From the NCBI RefSeq assembly GCF_002775205.1, contig NC_036458.1:24330368-24394367 (forward strand): 64,000 nt of DNA. Reading direction: 5' to 3'. A program made the position numbers and the translations under genes. The stretch is from Xiphophorus maculatus (lineage: Eukaryota; Chordata; Actinopteri; Cyprinodontiformes; Poeciliidae). Below are positions 1 to 11,938 of the stretch, piece after piece (position 1 is the stretch's first letter; every line of letters starts with the position of its first letter). Below the pieces are notes generated by a model, which saw only the letters and a program-made list of their open reading frames with translations, ran no database searches and was not told where the DNA came from.

Positions 1-3000
1 TGATCAAAGTTTCATACCCACCAGGTGACCCTTGCTACCAGCAGAGAGATCAATGGCAAATCACAAACATTTGTGGTGATCCAGGCAGATTACAGCTTTT
101 GCTCATTTATGAGTGGTAAAGTTTCACAAAAATCAAAAGATGCAGAACTTCAAACAGGATTAAACACGGATTCATTCTTGTCACTGTTGGCTTCTGCTTC
201 TACATGCACACCACGATCCATCAACCCCTTCAACCTATCTCTACCTTGAACCATTCAAAATCTGTGAAAACTGTCAAAAATTGCCTATATGCCAAAAATA
301 TTTATTAATCTCCTCTGATCATCTGGATTCTTGCTCCTCTCATGTTGTGATTGGCCCAAACAAACACAATTCAAACCTACCAGTCGTTTTTCTCTGCGCA
401 CATTTTGAAGGTCTTGCATTTAATAAAATGTTGCGATGGAAACCTATGTTTCATTACCCATTTGTGTTTTACAGTCAGTATACACTTGTATGATGTTTTT
501 AGGACTTTTTTGAGTTTTCATTATGTAAAACACTTTGAACTGCCTGGTTGTTGAAATACTAATAAACCTGATTGATTGGTTAGTGAAAGACATACATCAT
601 TGGATAGCAATAAAGATGCACCTATTTGAAACATGCAACTGGAGTTAGTTTATGGTTTTTAACATGGGGTGGAAAAAAAACAACCATAAGACGTTATCGT
701 CACGAGGCGCAAAATAACTTTGTTTACTTCATATTAATCAAAGTCTTATTTTAACATGTCGATACAGTTAATTAGAACTCGGTTCTAAGATAGTGTACAG
801 TGAAACCAATGGAGTTGGGTTATTTCTGATCAAACTGTCATGCCATGTGTGGTTAATCAAAAGTCTGTCACAAATCAGATCAACACATTTAAAGGAATAC
901 AAACCTTAGAAAGATCAGATGAATTGTAGAAATGTGTCTTTTACTGGTATATCTCAGTTAATCATATTTGTGCTACGCACCAAGAAGATGTCTTGTACAT
1001 GCAGTGATAAAGTCCTCAAGTTCAAAGCGTGCAGATAAAGAGAAGTGGTCTTGAGTTAACTGCTGGGTGGGGCATCCACGGGGGATAGCTGTTTATGTAA
1101 GAAGTCTGATTCAACTTATTATCTTGTTTAGCATCAGCTTTGCCATTCTTACCAGCTCATTAACTCCAAACTGCATTTCCAAAGCAGTGAAACAGTCTTA
1201 GAATGTCAGACCTTATATGGTCCAGTCTGGACCTGGTGCAACGGTGGCCGCAGGGCAACAAGGGAGTTTATCTGTGTGAGGAGATGAGACTCTTCCTGGG
1301 TTTAGTTTGTTATGATCCATCAGTCCTGCTTGACTGCGTTATTGTTGTTCTCTACATATTCTTGTCTTTTTGACTGTTCTCAACATAGATTCCCTTAATA
1401 TAGCAGAAAAAAGGCAACAAATCACTTTTTCTTTCCTACTTGCTTGATTTTTTTATTTCCTTTCTTTCCTCTTTCTTTCTGTCTGTCTTTCTACTCTTTT
1501 TATCTCTTTCTTTCAGAGCAGGTTGTTCTGCAGAAAGAGTTGCCCTTGCTTTCCTGTTTTTGGCATGTAGGCTCTGTCAGGTTTTTAGCCATCCGACTGA
1601 GTGAATGCGGTGGCTTTGAAACGATTGTATGGATCTGCAAACAGGAAGCTCAGTCAGACAGACAGGAAATGCTGCTGAATAAAACAAGACTTATAAGGGA
1701 AAGTCAGGCACTGCGACCATCACAGCCGCTTCAGCACAATACCGGTTTTCTCACCACCAACCTGTGACTCACATTTTCTTGATTTCCAGCAGGTGTTCGT
1801 TATGTAGTGATGGAGCAGCATCTCCTTTGCCCAGCTAGTCAGTTCAATCACAGCAGTGGCATCTTTAAGTCCCTCTCAACACATGCAGCAGGTTGGAAGA
1901 TGTTCTTAAATGACATTATGTTATCGGTGCCTTTTCAAAGTATTCATACCTGCTGCACTTTTTTACATTCAAACTACAAACGTTTATGTATTTTAGTTGA
2001 GTGTGTATATGTCAACACTCTGCTGCAGGTCCAGCTCCAGTCACAGGTCGTTTGATGAAAGTCTCCAACAGCTTTACAGATCTACAGTACAGACTGACTC
2101 AAGGTCAGTCGGACTGAATGGAGAGTGTTTGTGAACATCACTTTCTAAATCTTACCACAAATGTTCTATTGTACTTAGGTCTGGACTTTGACTGGATCAT
2201 TCACACATGAATGCTTTGATCTAAACCTTTTGACAGTCACCTATGACAGGTGACAGGATTGTCCTTGATTTACCTCTTATGTCACAGGTGTCAAAACTCC
2301 AGTCCTCAAGAGCCTCTGTCCTGCAGATTTTAGATGTGCCACAGGTACAAAATACTGGAACGAAATGGCTTAATTACCTCCTCCTTGTGTAGACAAGTTG
2401 TCCAGAGCCTTGCTAATAACCTAATTATTCTATTCAGGTGGTGCAACAGAGGCACATCTAAAAGTTGCAGGACAGCGGCCCTTGAGGACTGGAGTTTGAC
2501 ACCCCTGTTTTATGTCATGTCCAGATTACAGGCTGACCAGAGCTTTGGGAGATGTTCAGTGTTTGAGATACAGTTCTGGAGCCTAACCCTGCTTCTCCAC
2601 AGCTTTCTCCCTGACCCGGCGCTGCATCCCCTGGTCTCCATGCTGCTCTTTGTTCTCTGATGGTCTCTAATAAACTCTGAGGCCAAAAGCAGAACAGCTC
2701 CAGCTATGCTTCGATTAAATTAAACACTAATTACCATCAGGAGATTATTTGGTTGCATGTGGATTTATTCAGTGTATTCAATGAAATTTGCACTGTCTGG
2801 AATGATTTCACTAAGTCATTGGCAAAAGAAAATGTCTACTTCTCTTTAACATTTGAAAACATTTGTCTAACTGGCAACAACACACCATCTGAAGTCTGAA
2901 GTGTGACCATTAGCAGTACTATAGTACTTTATGTAAATGTTAAAATTTGTTTTGTTTTCTGCTTCAAATCCCAGCTAAAAAATACATATACTGTACTATA

Positions 3001-4180
3001 CTCATAAAACGCGCAGCCATAACAAGAAAGGCATCTGTTAAAGAGATACTTCTTCCAATTCCATTGTGTTGGTAAACATTTGGTTAGAAAACACAGGATT
3101 CAACTAATCATATAGCCAGTAGCTGTTCTAGACCTAATTTACCACAAGGTTTTTAAGGGTGGCACAGAACAAAAGAATGAAACCAAAAGCAGGGGATTGT
3201 TTAATATATGAAGTGAGGCAGACTGTGATCTTGTCTCAATGTGGCTGAAGCCAGGAAAACAACTTCTTCATTTTTAGTCCTTTGTGAAAGTAAAAGTGCG
3301 GAGGGAAAAAATTTCATTGGTCCAAGATAAATTTTCTATGTCAGCGCGTATCATTGTTAGAAACTGATTTAGTATTATCTCATCAGTACAGGGGCCATAG
3401 CAGGGGCCAGTACTGTTATGTTACTGCTGCTAAGTGACTCTTACGAGGTGGAAGCAAGTCGGTTGACTGACTGTTGAGGCGGGAAACAGTGATAGAAGCT
3501 GCGCGGAACAGCGACCTCTGCTGATGGAGGTTCAGCACGAGCTGCAGACAGAGAGAAAAATGGAGTCAGAGAAAATACCCATGGTTAGCAGGATTTTCAG
3601 ACTATGAGATCTCTGGGGAAATAAGGAGCAAGAGTTTAGTTTAGTATTTAGTTCTCTACGAGTATTTTAGAGCTTCATCAGAGTCATTAAATGGAAAAAG
3701 CTTGTTTCAGTAAAAGACATTAAAAAAACAACATTGGGAGGAAAACAGAAGGAAAAAAGTTCAAGTACTAATTCATCACACAATCAGAACTATGTTTATT
3801 ATAGTGAAAATGAGCAACCATCTGAGGTCTATTGTTACTGAGTATCATGTGATAAGTACTCACATTAATCCAGCAGGTGGCGGTGTGCGCCTACAAACTG
3901 TCCGCTAGAAAACTGAGAGAAGAAGAAATAAAAGGGGAAAAAGAAAAGGAGGAAACAACACAGCTAGAATACATAACGTATTTATTTAGAGTAATTTTCC
4001 AAGAAATAAGATCCTTTATGGGACCATTGTTGAATTGTTACCCGCCAAAGGAAGCCCTTCTCTAGCTCTACATCCTTATAAAGCCACCGCACATTGCTGC
4101 GTAGTCTTAGTTTTAGCAGCTAACGCTAGCTGATACTTTCTGTAGCTGTCAGCTGGTAAAATTGGGAACGAAACGACAAC
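1..4180. other. left flank, no gene recognised
   Basis: AT-rich sequence upstream of nosip. The open frames here are short and lack recognisable motifs or paired splice sites. A MITE lies at 2285-2507 and is listed separately. A short GGTGGCGGTG-type repeat motif occurs near 3875, and a similar motif recurs near 28105. The last 100 bases before the nosip ATG should contain its 5' UTR and core promoter, but no TATA box or clear UTR exon junction is visible. Confidence 0.5.
2285..2507. mobile_element. hAT-like MITE with about 30-bp inverted termini
   Basis: The left end reads GTGTCAAAACTCCAGTCCTC. The right end is its near reverse complement, GAGGACTGGAGTTTGACACC. The length of about 223 bp and the absence of an ORF indicate a non-autonomous DNA transposon. 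Flanking tcttatgt and ttttatgt are a 7/8 match and may be the decayed 8-bp target duplication expected for hAT elements. The exact ends are uncertain by a few bases. Confidence 0.75.
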
Positions 4181-5603
4181 ATGACTCGACATGGGAAGAA
4201 CTGCACAGCCGGAGCTGTTTATACTTACCATGAGAAGAGGAAGGACACAGGTGAGCTTCACTGAGCAGCAGCATCTGTTGGCTAATGGTGTTACTAATGG
4301 ATCCTGAGCTAAACACACACCAGATCAACAGACAGGGTGAGGGTGGCTATAATAATGAGCGGATGGGTCAGAACCTAAATCCATTCATTGTCTTCTGTTT
4401 ATCCCAAATCGAGTCCCGGAGTTTACAAACTGTTAACTGATATATATGATATAGGGATGTAATTACTTTAGCAATGATCCGAATCATTTCACATTTTATA
4501 GATCTGAAATGATAAACTAAGTTGTTTATTATCTTTGGATTCATGTCTGAAATGTAGCTAGGAAGACTTGTCAACAATAACACATTTTGTTGGACGATAA
4601 ATTGTCCTATAAATTATTGCAATAAATGATAATATTGGCATTTTGAGAGCATTTGCGACTAATATAATAATAAAGTACATCCTCTCAAAGATCAAAAGAC
4701 TTTAATTTCTAAAGAACGTGTAACAGGAGAACTGGAAAACATTGGAAGTATCCAAAATAAATAAACAAGCAGCAAAGGTCTGCTTGTTTCGAACATTTTT
4801 CAAAATTTCAGCTTTTTTAATGATATTGAAAGGGAAGCTTCTATTTAACGATTGTTGTCTAGCTGGAAATTATTGAGCTCATTCTAACGTGTCATGCAAT
4901 TGATTGATCTGTTTCTTTCTTGTGGTGGGATCATGTTTACTGGTCACCAAGGAACAAAAGCATCCTCAGGAAATAATGAGAAACAAGCCCAGGACTGAAG
5001 TGAAAGGCAGAGCAGCTGAACTCTGACCTTTACACAGTCCTGGCCCAGTCTGTCTCCTTTCAGAACCTCCTGATACCAAAACGTGAACTGGATTCAGATA
5101 TTTATACGGAACTTTTTCTAGATTTAGTGAAATTATCTGTAAAGTGTTCCTGCTGACTTTGTTGTTGGTATGCTGTGTCAATATCATCCTGTTCAGCGGC
5201 GTCTGGTTATGGAACCCAGAGCGTCCGTCTGGGAAAAGATGCTATCAAAGACTTTGACTGCTGCTGCCTGTCCCTGCAGCCCTGCCAGGACCCTGTGGTG
5301 ACGTACGATGCTCTCTCAGATCCACTGCACTCTCACACATGCACACACAATCACAGGTTATGATTTATGGCTTCATCGTATGTAATAAGGAGCACAGAAA
5401 ACAGCGGAGGTCAGATATATCCAGAGCACATAGAACCACTGAGACAAAAGTTCAACTCACTCTTGTGACATCAGTAAACGGTTTTCAGGCAGACATTGTT
5501 TAATCAAGACGGACATTTTGTTGTACTTCAAGAGATTTTTCTATTTTTGATAGCTGATGTTTGTGGTACTTCGCTGTAGAGTGACAAGTAACTTTGTACA
5601 CGT

Positions 5604-5639
<36 letters not shown>

Positions 5640-7848
5640 ACACATACATACATACTGTAATGTTAGTTTATTTTTTCCACAGCCCAGATGGATATTTGTA
5701 TGAAAAGCAGGCCATTCTTGAATACATTCTGCACCAGAAGACAGAAATAGCCAAAAAGATGAAGGTAAGATCATCACACGGCTAGATGCTTATTGTCAGG
5801 AACTACAGCTAGGTTCTACTAGTTGTGTCCACAGTTATATCAATTCATAGTGACTGGGACAAACATAGTCCATAATTCTACTGTGTAGTAGGAAGTCTTG
5901 CTGCACATCAATTCAGTTCAGTTTATTTCTCTATTCTCGAAACTCGGCCAGGTTAAACTCTGGAACACGGAGCTAAGTCCATCAGATGCAGAAGGAGAAC
6001 ATGAAGTTGTTGGCACCATTATCTCTGCCTCCAGGAAGGAGTCACGGCTAAACAGAACGCCAGACCTGCTGAAGCTTGGAAGACACAGAGAACATACTGT
6101 TAAAAGCTGAAATTACAGCAAATAATTCAAAAATGGAGAGTAGTAGAATAATGTGGTCAGTTTGTCCTCCAGTAGCTTATGCCCATAGCAGCATAACTAC
6201 AGAGGATAGAGGATCAGGATAACCTGAGCTATTCTTCATCAAAAGGAAAAATTTGAGGGTGGTTCTACTCATGTTATCAACTCCCAACCTGTTACCATAG
6301 AAACGCCCATATCTCACCAGTGTCCAATCACAGCTAGAAAGAATAGTGCCAAAGTTCAAACAAGCAGTTAGGAAGTACTAAGAAACATTCTCAGTAATTC
6401 TTGTGTGAATGTTCCCTCTGTGGCCCGGCAGGCGTATGAGAAGCAGAAGCAAGCTCTGAAGAGCACCAACCAGCTGGAGTCCAAGTCTGAGGAACGGCAG
6501 AGGGTGGAGAGGTTTAAGACCAGCGAGAACAGCATCGTGTCCAAACCCATCAACCCGTTCACATCCGGTGCCGCTCTTACTCAGCGCTGATTCTGAACCA
6601 TTAAACAGAATTTGTTGCCTCCTTCCAGGTTAAAGTATGCCTTTTGTTTCTTTCTTTTTTTTTCTTCAGGGCAGAAGAAGGAGAGTGAAGCGAGCAGCTC
6701 AGGAGAGGCGTCCACTGCGAGTCCAGCCCCCTCCTCCAGCCAGAGCCTGCCCAGCTTCTGGATCCCCTCTCTGACCCCAGAGTCCAAGCCCACCCTTCTG
6801 AAGAAACCCGTCAGTAGAATTCCCCTTTCACTGCTGTTTGTTTTTTGGTTCAGTTGTTTTTATTTTTGATGTTGTCTTCCATTCATCTGTTGATGAAGTC
6901 CTGCTCACCATGGCAACCACCTCTGGAGCAACTCATCATACCCGCCTTTCCAGTTAGCTTGTTGCCTGGTAGCAGAAACATTTCATAACTATATGCATAA
7001 AATTAGTCATTTCAATAAAACAAGCTCATTTTATTTTTATTACACTAGCTGGAAGAAAATTGCTTCCTGCCTTGAAGGCATAACATTATGACCACTGACA
7101 TCATGGCACCTGTTGGTGGGTGGGGTTATATTAAACTGTTAGTCCTCATAGCTGCTGTGTTAAAGTCCTCAGATTACTGAAGAACTTAATGCTGGTTCTG
7201 ATAGAAAGGTGTCAAAATTCAGATACATGATCACAGATAAATTAGATTCATGATCAACGTTAACAGATAATACAGCTGATAGAATATTCAATATATAGAA
7301 TATTCACTGAACTCTGATCCAGACCAGCACAGCATTCTGAGAGATGCAGGCAGAGGAAAGGCTTTAGCTGCTCAACCTCTGATGACTAGCTAAGCAATGT
7401 GACTAGCATAAACTAACTCACTCACTTTTTGGTTACCTAGCAACAACATGTTGCGTAACTTGCACAGCAGCCTCATAACTGTTTAAAAATAAAAACAGCG
7501 GCATGAAGTGAAAACTGGATAAAACAGGAAACGACACACCACCAGGTTAGCAGGAGTCCAGATATCTGAAACAAAAAACAAGCCAAGAATTATGAATATC
7601 GTCTTATATGAAACGCTTATATTGTGGTATGTTTTTTAGTCATGTCATCCAGCCCTGACAGTTTGTTGCACATATGAGGCTGCACAGCTGCAGAGCAGTC
7701 AAGTGGTCATAATATTATGCCTGTTTGGTCTATAATTAAACTGTTCAGCTGCTCTAAGATGTGCTTCACCCAGAAAACCTCTCAACATTCTGTTTATGGA
7801 ACTTTTGATCCATTCATGCAGATGCCCTGCAGCTGGCTGCTATGTGTG

Positions 7849-7880
<32 letters not shown>

Positions 7881-9598
7881 TGTGTGTGTGTGTGTGTGTG
7901 TTCTTGTTTTTAGTACAGTGGAAGGACCATTTTCCTACCAAACAATGCATTGTGGGCACCAACTGCCCCATCTGGGTCCAAAAGCCTGGACCCTATAAGA
8001 ATGCTGATTTTGAATTAGGGGTCAGGTTTAGGACTAAGGTGTTAATTGAGTTAAGGTTAGGGTCAGAGAAATAACAACGAATGGAAGTCAATGTTAAGTC
8101 CCTGTGACATTAGAAAGGCAATCTGTGTGTGTGAGACAGAGCATGACTTTGGAAATGCATTAAAGGGATTAAAGCAGATTTGCTTCCTTTTATCCACTCT
8201 CTCCTCCAGCATGTGACCCACTCTGCTCTGCTCTCCTTCCTCAGCCTCTTGCTGGTGTCAGATTGTGTAAATGATCTGGAGCTTGTTGCGGGTTCAGCTG
8301 TTTGCTTTCTGCATGGATGTCATAGTGTCTGCTGATTTACTGTGTACCTTTCTGTTGGCACAGCTCTAAAGAGAGGACAGGTTGACCCTCCGGCTGAAAC
8401 TCATCTTCATGTCAGCACTCTGACGATGTGTGTGTTCTCTGTGTCAGAGTAAAGCTGTGCTGTGTCCCATGTCTGGGCGACCCATAAAGATGAATGACCT
8501 GATCCCAGTGAACTTCACCCCACTGGACTCAAGCCTGGACAGGGTGGCCTTGCTAAACCGCCAGGTCAGTTTACTCACCAGTCTGTGCTCACACTAATGG
8601 GGGGAAAAAACCCAGAGAAACCATGTCTGGAAAACAAACCTGGTTTAGATAGAACAGTTTGGAGCATAGCAGGGTTTCACTCTAGTCTGCTGCTTTCTGC
8701 CCCCAGGAGAGGTACGTGTGTGCAGTGACCAGAGACGCTCTGGGTAACAGTGTCCCCTGCGTCGTCCTGAGACCCTCGTGAGTCCTTACCGCCATTACTG
8801 TCACACACTGCAAAAACACTCAATCTTACCAAGTACTTTTGATTTAGTTTCTAGTCTTAGTGCACTTGAAATACAACTAAACTAACTGACAAGTAACTTT
8901 TCAACCAGATGTAGAAGCTTGTGTTAAGTCAGTAAAATTGATGAAAAAAGTACTAGTTCTATTGACAGATTATTTCAGTTATAACACAGTGAAATAACCT
9001 GCCAGTGGAACTGGTACTTTTTCAACAATAATAAGGAATGACTGGCGCCTATATCTCTCTGAAACTAACTTAGCTTTGTTGTGTTTCAAGTGCACTAAAA
9101 CATTTGAACTAGAAACTAAATCAAAAATACTTGGTAAGATTTAGTGTTTTTGCAGTGCACATCAAGTGCTATGTTTCAGCCTTACCACAGGGTGACTGAT
9201 TCTCCTGACTGACTGTTTCAGAGGGACTGTAGTGACTCAGGAGTGTGTGGAGAAGTTGATAAAGAAGGACATGACTGACCCCGTGTCTGGAGCCAAACTA
9301 ACAGAGAGAGACATCGTCCCACTGCAGAGGGTAGGTAGCTGAAAAATCTGCTACTAACAATAAAGAGAGCAGTCGGATGAAATTTAATTGTTCTTCCTTG
9401 AGTTACAAAAATAGTCAGTAACACATTTGATGAGGAAGCCTTAGGCAGTGTTCAGAGTTCCTCTGTCTCCCTGTGAGAGCTTTGTCTGTGTGTAGCTGAG
9501 CTCCAGCTGTCTGTGTTTCTTCCCAGGGTGGAACCGGCTTCGCAGGCTCTGGAGTTGACCTGAGAGCCAAAGAGGCCCGTCCAGTGATGCAGGCATGA
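4181..9598 (+). CDS. nosip: NOSIP, nitric oxide synthase-interacting protein (9 exons, 300 aa)
   Basis: Coding exons are 4181-4250, 5197-5302, 5683-5764, 6432-6567, 6670-6809, 8448-8564, 8707-8777, 9222-9330 and 9527-9598. All junctions are GT-AG and in phase, giving 903 nt including TGA. The start MTRHGKNCTAGAVYTYHEK is the family N-terminus, and the length is within one residue of human NOSIP (301, from memory). Residues 42-86 (DFDCCCLSLQPC, DPVVTPDGYLYE) are the N-terminal half of the split U-box/RING-like domain. Residues 87-131 are charged and helical. Residues 132-165 are Ser/Pro-rich, before LPSFWIPSLTPE. The C-terminal half (CPMSGRPIKM, RYVCAVTRD, GGTGFAGSG, RPVMQA) is conserved. In mammals the protein binds endothelial and neuronal NO synthase, affects their localisation, and acts as a ubiquitin E3 ligase. 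The gene converges on rcn3. Confidence 0.97.
5603..5650. repeat. (CA)n microsatellite in nosip intron 2
   Basis: Imperfect CA run followed by cacatacacacacatacata, ending about 30 bases before the nosip exon 3 acceptor at 5683. The short open frames on both strands here are translations of the repeat. Confidence 0.9.
7076..7722. mobile_element. MITE-like element with 24-bp inverted termini in nosip intron 5
   Basis: The left terminus AGGCATAACATTATGACCAC and the right terminus, read in reverse complement as AGGCATAATATTATGACCAC, bound about 647 bp with no coding potential. Its interior (about 7360-7657) matches a second repeat family also present at 62979-63440, so one element appears to sit inside another. 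Confidence 0.7.
7360..7657 (+). repeat. dispersed repeat, homologous to 63140-63440
   Basis: Shared blocks include agctgctcaacctctga, ggttacctagcaacaac, taaaaataaaaaca and catatgaaa/cgcttatat-type blocks, ending in cagccct. The copy at 62979-63440 has the other end (gggctggacaag), so the family looks like a hAT-type MITE with GGGCTGG.../...CAGCCC ends. The left boundary here is unclear. Confidence 0.6.
7843..7901. repeat. (TG)n/(TGCG)n microsatellite
   Basis: TG dinucleotide run interrupted by a short tgcg tetranucleotide block. It abuts the dispersed repeat that starts at about 7905. Confidence 0.9.
7905..8135 (+). repeat. fish intronic dispersed repeat ('gtgggcaccaactg' family)
   Basis: The block contains aatgcattgtgggcaccaac, gggtccaaaagcctggaccc and ggaagtcaatgttaagtccc, and is bracketed by TG-rich sequence. 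This pattern is familiar from teleost introns. A second, reverse-oriented copy lies at about 42196-42420 in abat. No ORF is present. Confidence 0.6.
8806..9157. mobile_element. MITE with CACTGCAAAAACACT termini in nosip intron 7
   Basis: The 352-bp element has inverted ends: CACTGCAAAAACACTCAATC on the left and, in reverse complement, CACTGCAAAAACACTAAATC on the right. Subterminal CTTACCAAGTA.TTTTGATT blocks extend the terminal inverted repeat to about 50 bp. It starts 28 bases after the exon 7 donor. A more diverged relative lies at 60013-60305. Confidence 0.85.
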
Positions 9599-9763
9599 GG
9601 ATGTGAGGATGAGGAGGCATTAGCAGCTCAATGAGGTGTCAAAGCCTGATGCGTCTGTGGAAGATTTCTGCAGCTCGTTGCAACCTGTAAGCGTACAGTT
9701 CCTGGGTGTTTTTTTTTTTTTTTTCTTTGAGTGGATGCAGTGACCTTTCTGAATGAAATGGTA

Positions 9764-9769
9764 AATAAA
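9764..9769 (+). terminator. nosip polyadenylation signal AATAAA
   Basis: Canonical AATAAA about 166 bases after the nosip stop codon, following a T-rich run. This gives a short 3' UTR of roughly 190 bases. Confidence 0.7.
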
Positions 9770-9789
9770 AAAATTTTTAAGCCAAGCAC

Positions 9790-11600
9790 TTCCTGAATGA
9801 TTACTTGCCTTCGTACAGTTTGAATGTTTAACGTGAGGAAAATAACGGTGGGCTCTAAGTGTCGGGTCAGATGAGGTTTGTCCAGTTGGAGTTGTTTTTC
9901 ACAGCTCGTCGTGCTCCTCCACCCTCATGCCTCCATAGTCAGTGATTGTGCTCGTCCTGAAGTAGTCTGTTTGGTCGAGCACTTCGGACAGAGTCAGGCG
10001 GCCGTCCTGATGAGCAGAGACACAACACATTTTTATTTCATAGTGTGTGGTTTTAAAGTCTCCAAACTTTTTTCACAAGAACACAATGACGTCAGAGGAA
10101 AACACGAGGATTTACGTTTAAGTCAACTTGTACGGAACCTTGCATAAATATTCACACCTCATTTTATGACATTACAAACACACTTATCGCTAAACCAAGT
10201 GAAATAAAAATTGACATTGAGAAAATGTTTTTTGTTAACTAAAATAAAACGGTAATTAATGGTGTAAAGCTAACTGGAACTGTTTATAAAAATGACTGAA
10301 CCACTGAAATATATCATTTCATGTTGATAGGCTTTTGAACTGATGTGATTGATTACTGATGGATTCCTCTACACACACAAGCAGTTTACATCAGCTGTCT
10401 GACAATTACAGCACAACGTACTCCTGACGGCACTTAAGTTAGTCTGCAAAACAGCAAAAGTTGGATGAAATTAAGTCAGTTGTTGTTCAGGCATGGACTA
10501 CACTGGCTCCCATAATTCCCAACAAACTCTCCTGACTCATTTATATTTCACTCTCTACACATATTACACACCAAAACAGGTTTTTCTGTTGGGAATCAGA
10601 AAATGTGACGATCATTGATGTGACATTTACATGTTTATGGCAAATAGCCAAGAGGATGTAAGGAGTGAACAGATTCTCATCCCTCTCACTGCCTGGTGTT
10701 GATCATACAGAGCTCTGTGTGAGAGGAGCCCAGGCAGAGAAGCAGGTTTATATAACTGGTGTTGGAGAAACTTCTGGTGCTAGAACTCTGAACTAATGTA
10801 CAGAATGTGACTCACTGAACCTGAGCGTGTCAGTAACATGTCAGTGCTCTGAGAGAGTCTTTAAACTCTGCAGCAGCTTGAATTTTGGGCTCAAATTCAG
10901 CCTTTCCACGCCTGTACTGGTCACATGACCGCAACCATTCTAACGGACGTTCCCCAGACTGGTGGGCGTCACTACAATGGATGCGTCTCATCAGCTTCAT
11001 ACCTGACATAAACTGTCTTCCTGCATTTTTCTGTTCAATTCTGGGTTTTCACTGAACATGTTTATCCTATTCACCTTATTCATAGCCTTCATGAGGCTTT
11101 GCGTGATTTATCCGCGCCCATAATTTTTTGTTTTGGGAGCTCGTTCAAAACACACAAACGAAACGTTTATTATTATTAAATTATTACAGCCACGAACAGC
11201 ACAACAGTTACTGAGCTCCACAAAGGCATCTTACGACAATTTCCAGTGGCAAGTTGCTCTAGAACAGGTTAATGTGTGGTTCGGTTCGGTTCTGGTCCAG
11301 TGGGGAGATTCTCCGTATTACGGTCTGGAGCGCAGCAGCTGCGGTCATTTCTCTGCTGATTTGCAGCAACAGAGAACCTCGAGGTTCTGGTTGTGATGGA
11401 CTAAATAATCCCAGATATTTTATTTTGTCTTATAAATACATTTTGCTGGCCCAATCATAATGATAAAGACTCAAATTATGAACTTTATTATTTTTAAAAT
11501 TCAAACGAAAAATAAAATTCACATCACACCAAGCTAATATTATGTAGTTCTGGTGTTTTATACTGTCGGTGCAAACCTGCAGCTCAGATCTCTGACCAGC
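9790..11600. other. intergenic, no gene seen
   Basis: Non-coding sequence between the convergent nosip and rcn3 genes. Near 10140-10215 is a cataaatattcacacc/attttatgacattacaaac motif resembling old DNA-transposon ends. The open frames have no recognisable motifs. Confidence 0.5.
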
Positions 11601-11609
11601 TTCTCTGCT

Positions 11610-11938
11610 TTTCTCTAAGTCAGAACTTCAGAGAAACGAGCTGATAATTTACGGTCAGTCCGTCACAAAACGTAACAATCGTGTTCCTGTCGCTCCCTGA
11701 GATTAAACTCACAATTACGATCATCTGTAGTGAGACGCTCTCTGATAGCAGACAGTGTGTCCGTGAACAAGTTTTACTAAATATTGAATTACTGTATAAA
11801 AAGAGAGATGTAACTTCTATCATGAATATAGACTAGCAAAAAACCCCAACAAATTACAATCAAATACTGCTACTTCCGGTGGGCGCCGGAAGTAAGACCC
11901 ATAATCGTTTCTCCAGTAAGCCAGTAAGAATAAAGTGG
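11610..11938 (-). repeat. inverted copy of the 21.44-21.74 kb repeat
   Basis: Read on the minus strand, this segment aligns with 21441-21740. Shared blocks include ggtTTACTGGagaaacgatta-type sequence, atgatagaagttacatctct, tgtctgctatcagagag and gtaattatgag/gtaattgtgag. The two copies are in opposite orientation about 9.6 kb apart. Neither contains an intact ORF. Confidence 0.75.

Noticed and set aside
5594..5785. Poly(His-Thr) frame running into nosip exon 3
   Set aside because: The first part is translated (CA)n. Only 5683-5764 is real coding sequence, joined by splicing.
7717..8074. Cys/Val repeat frames
   Set aside because: Translations of a TG microsatellite and the following dispersed repeat.
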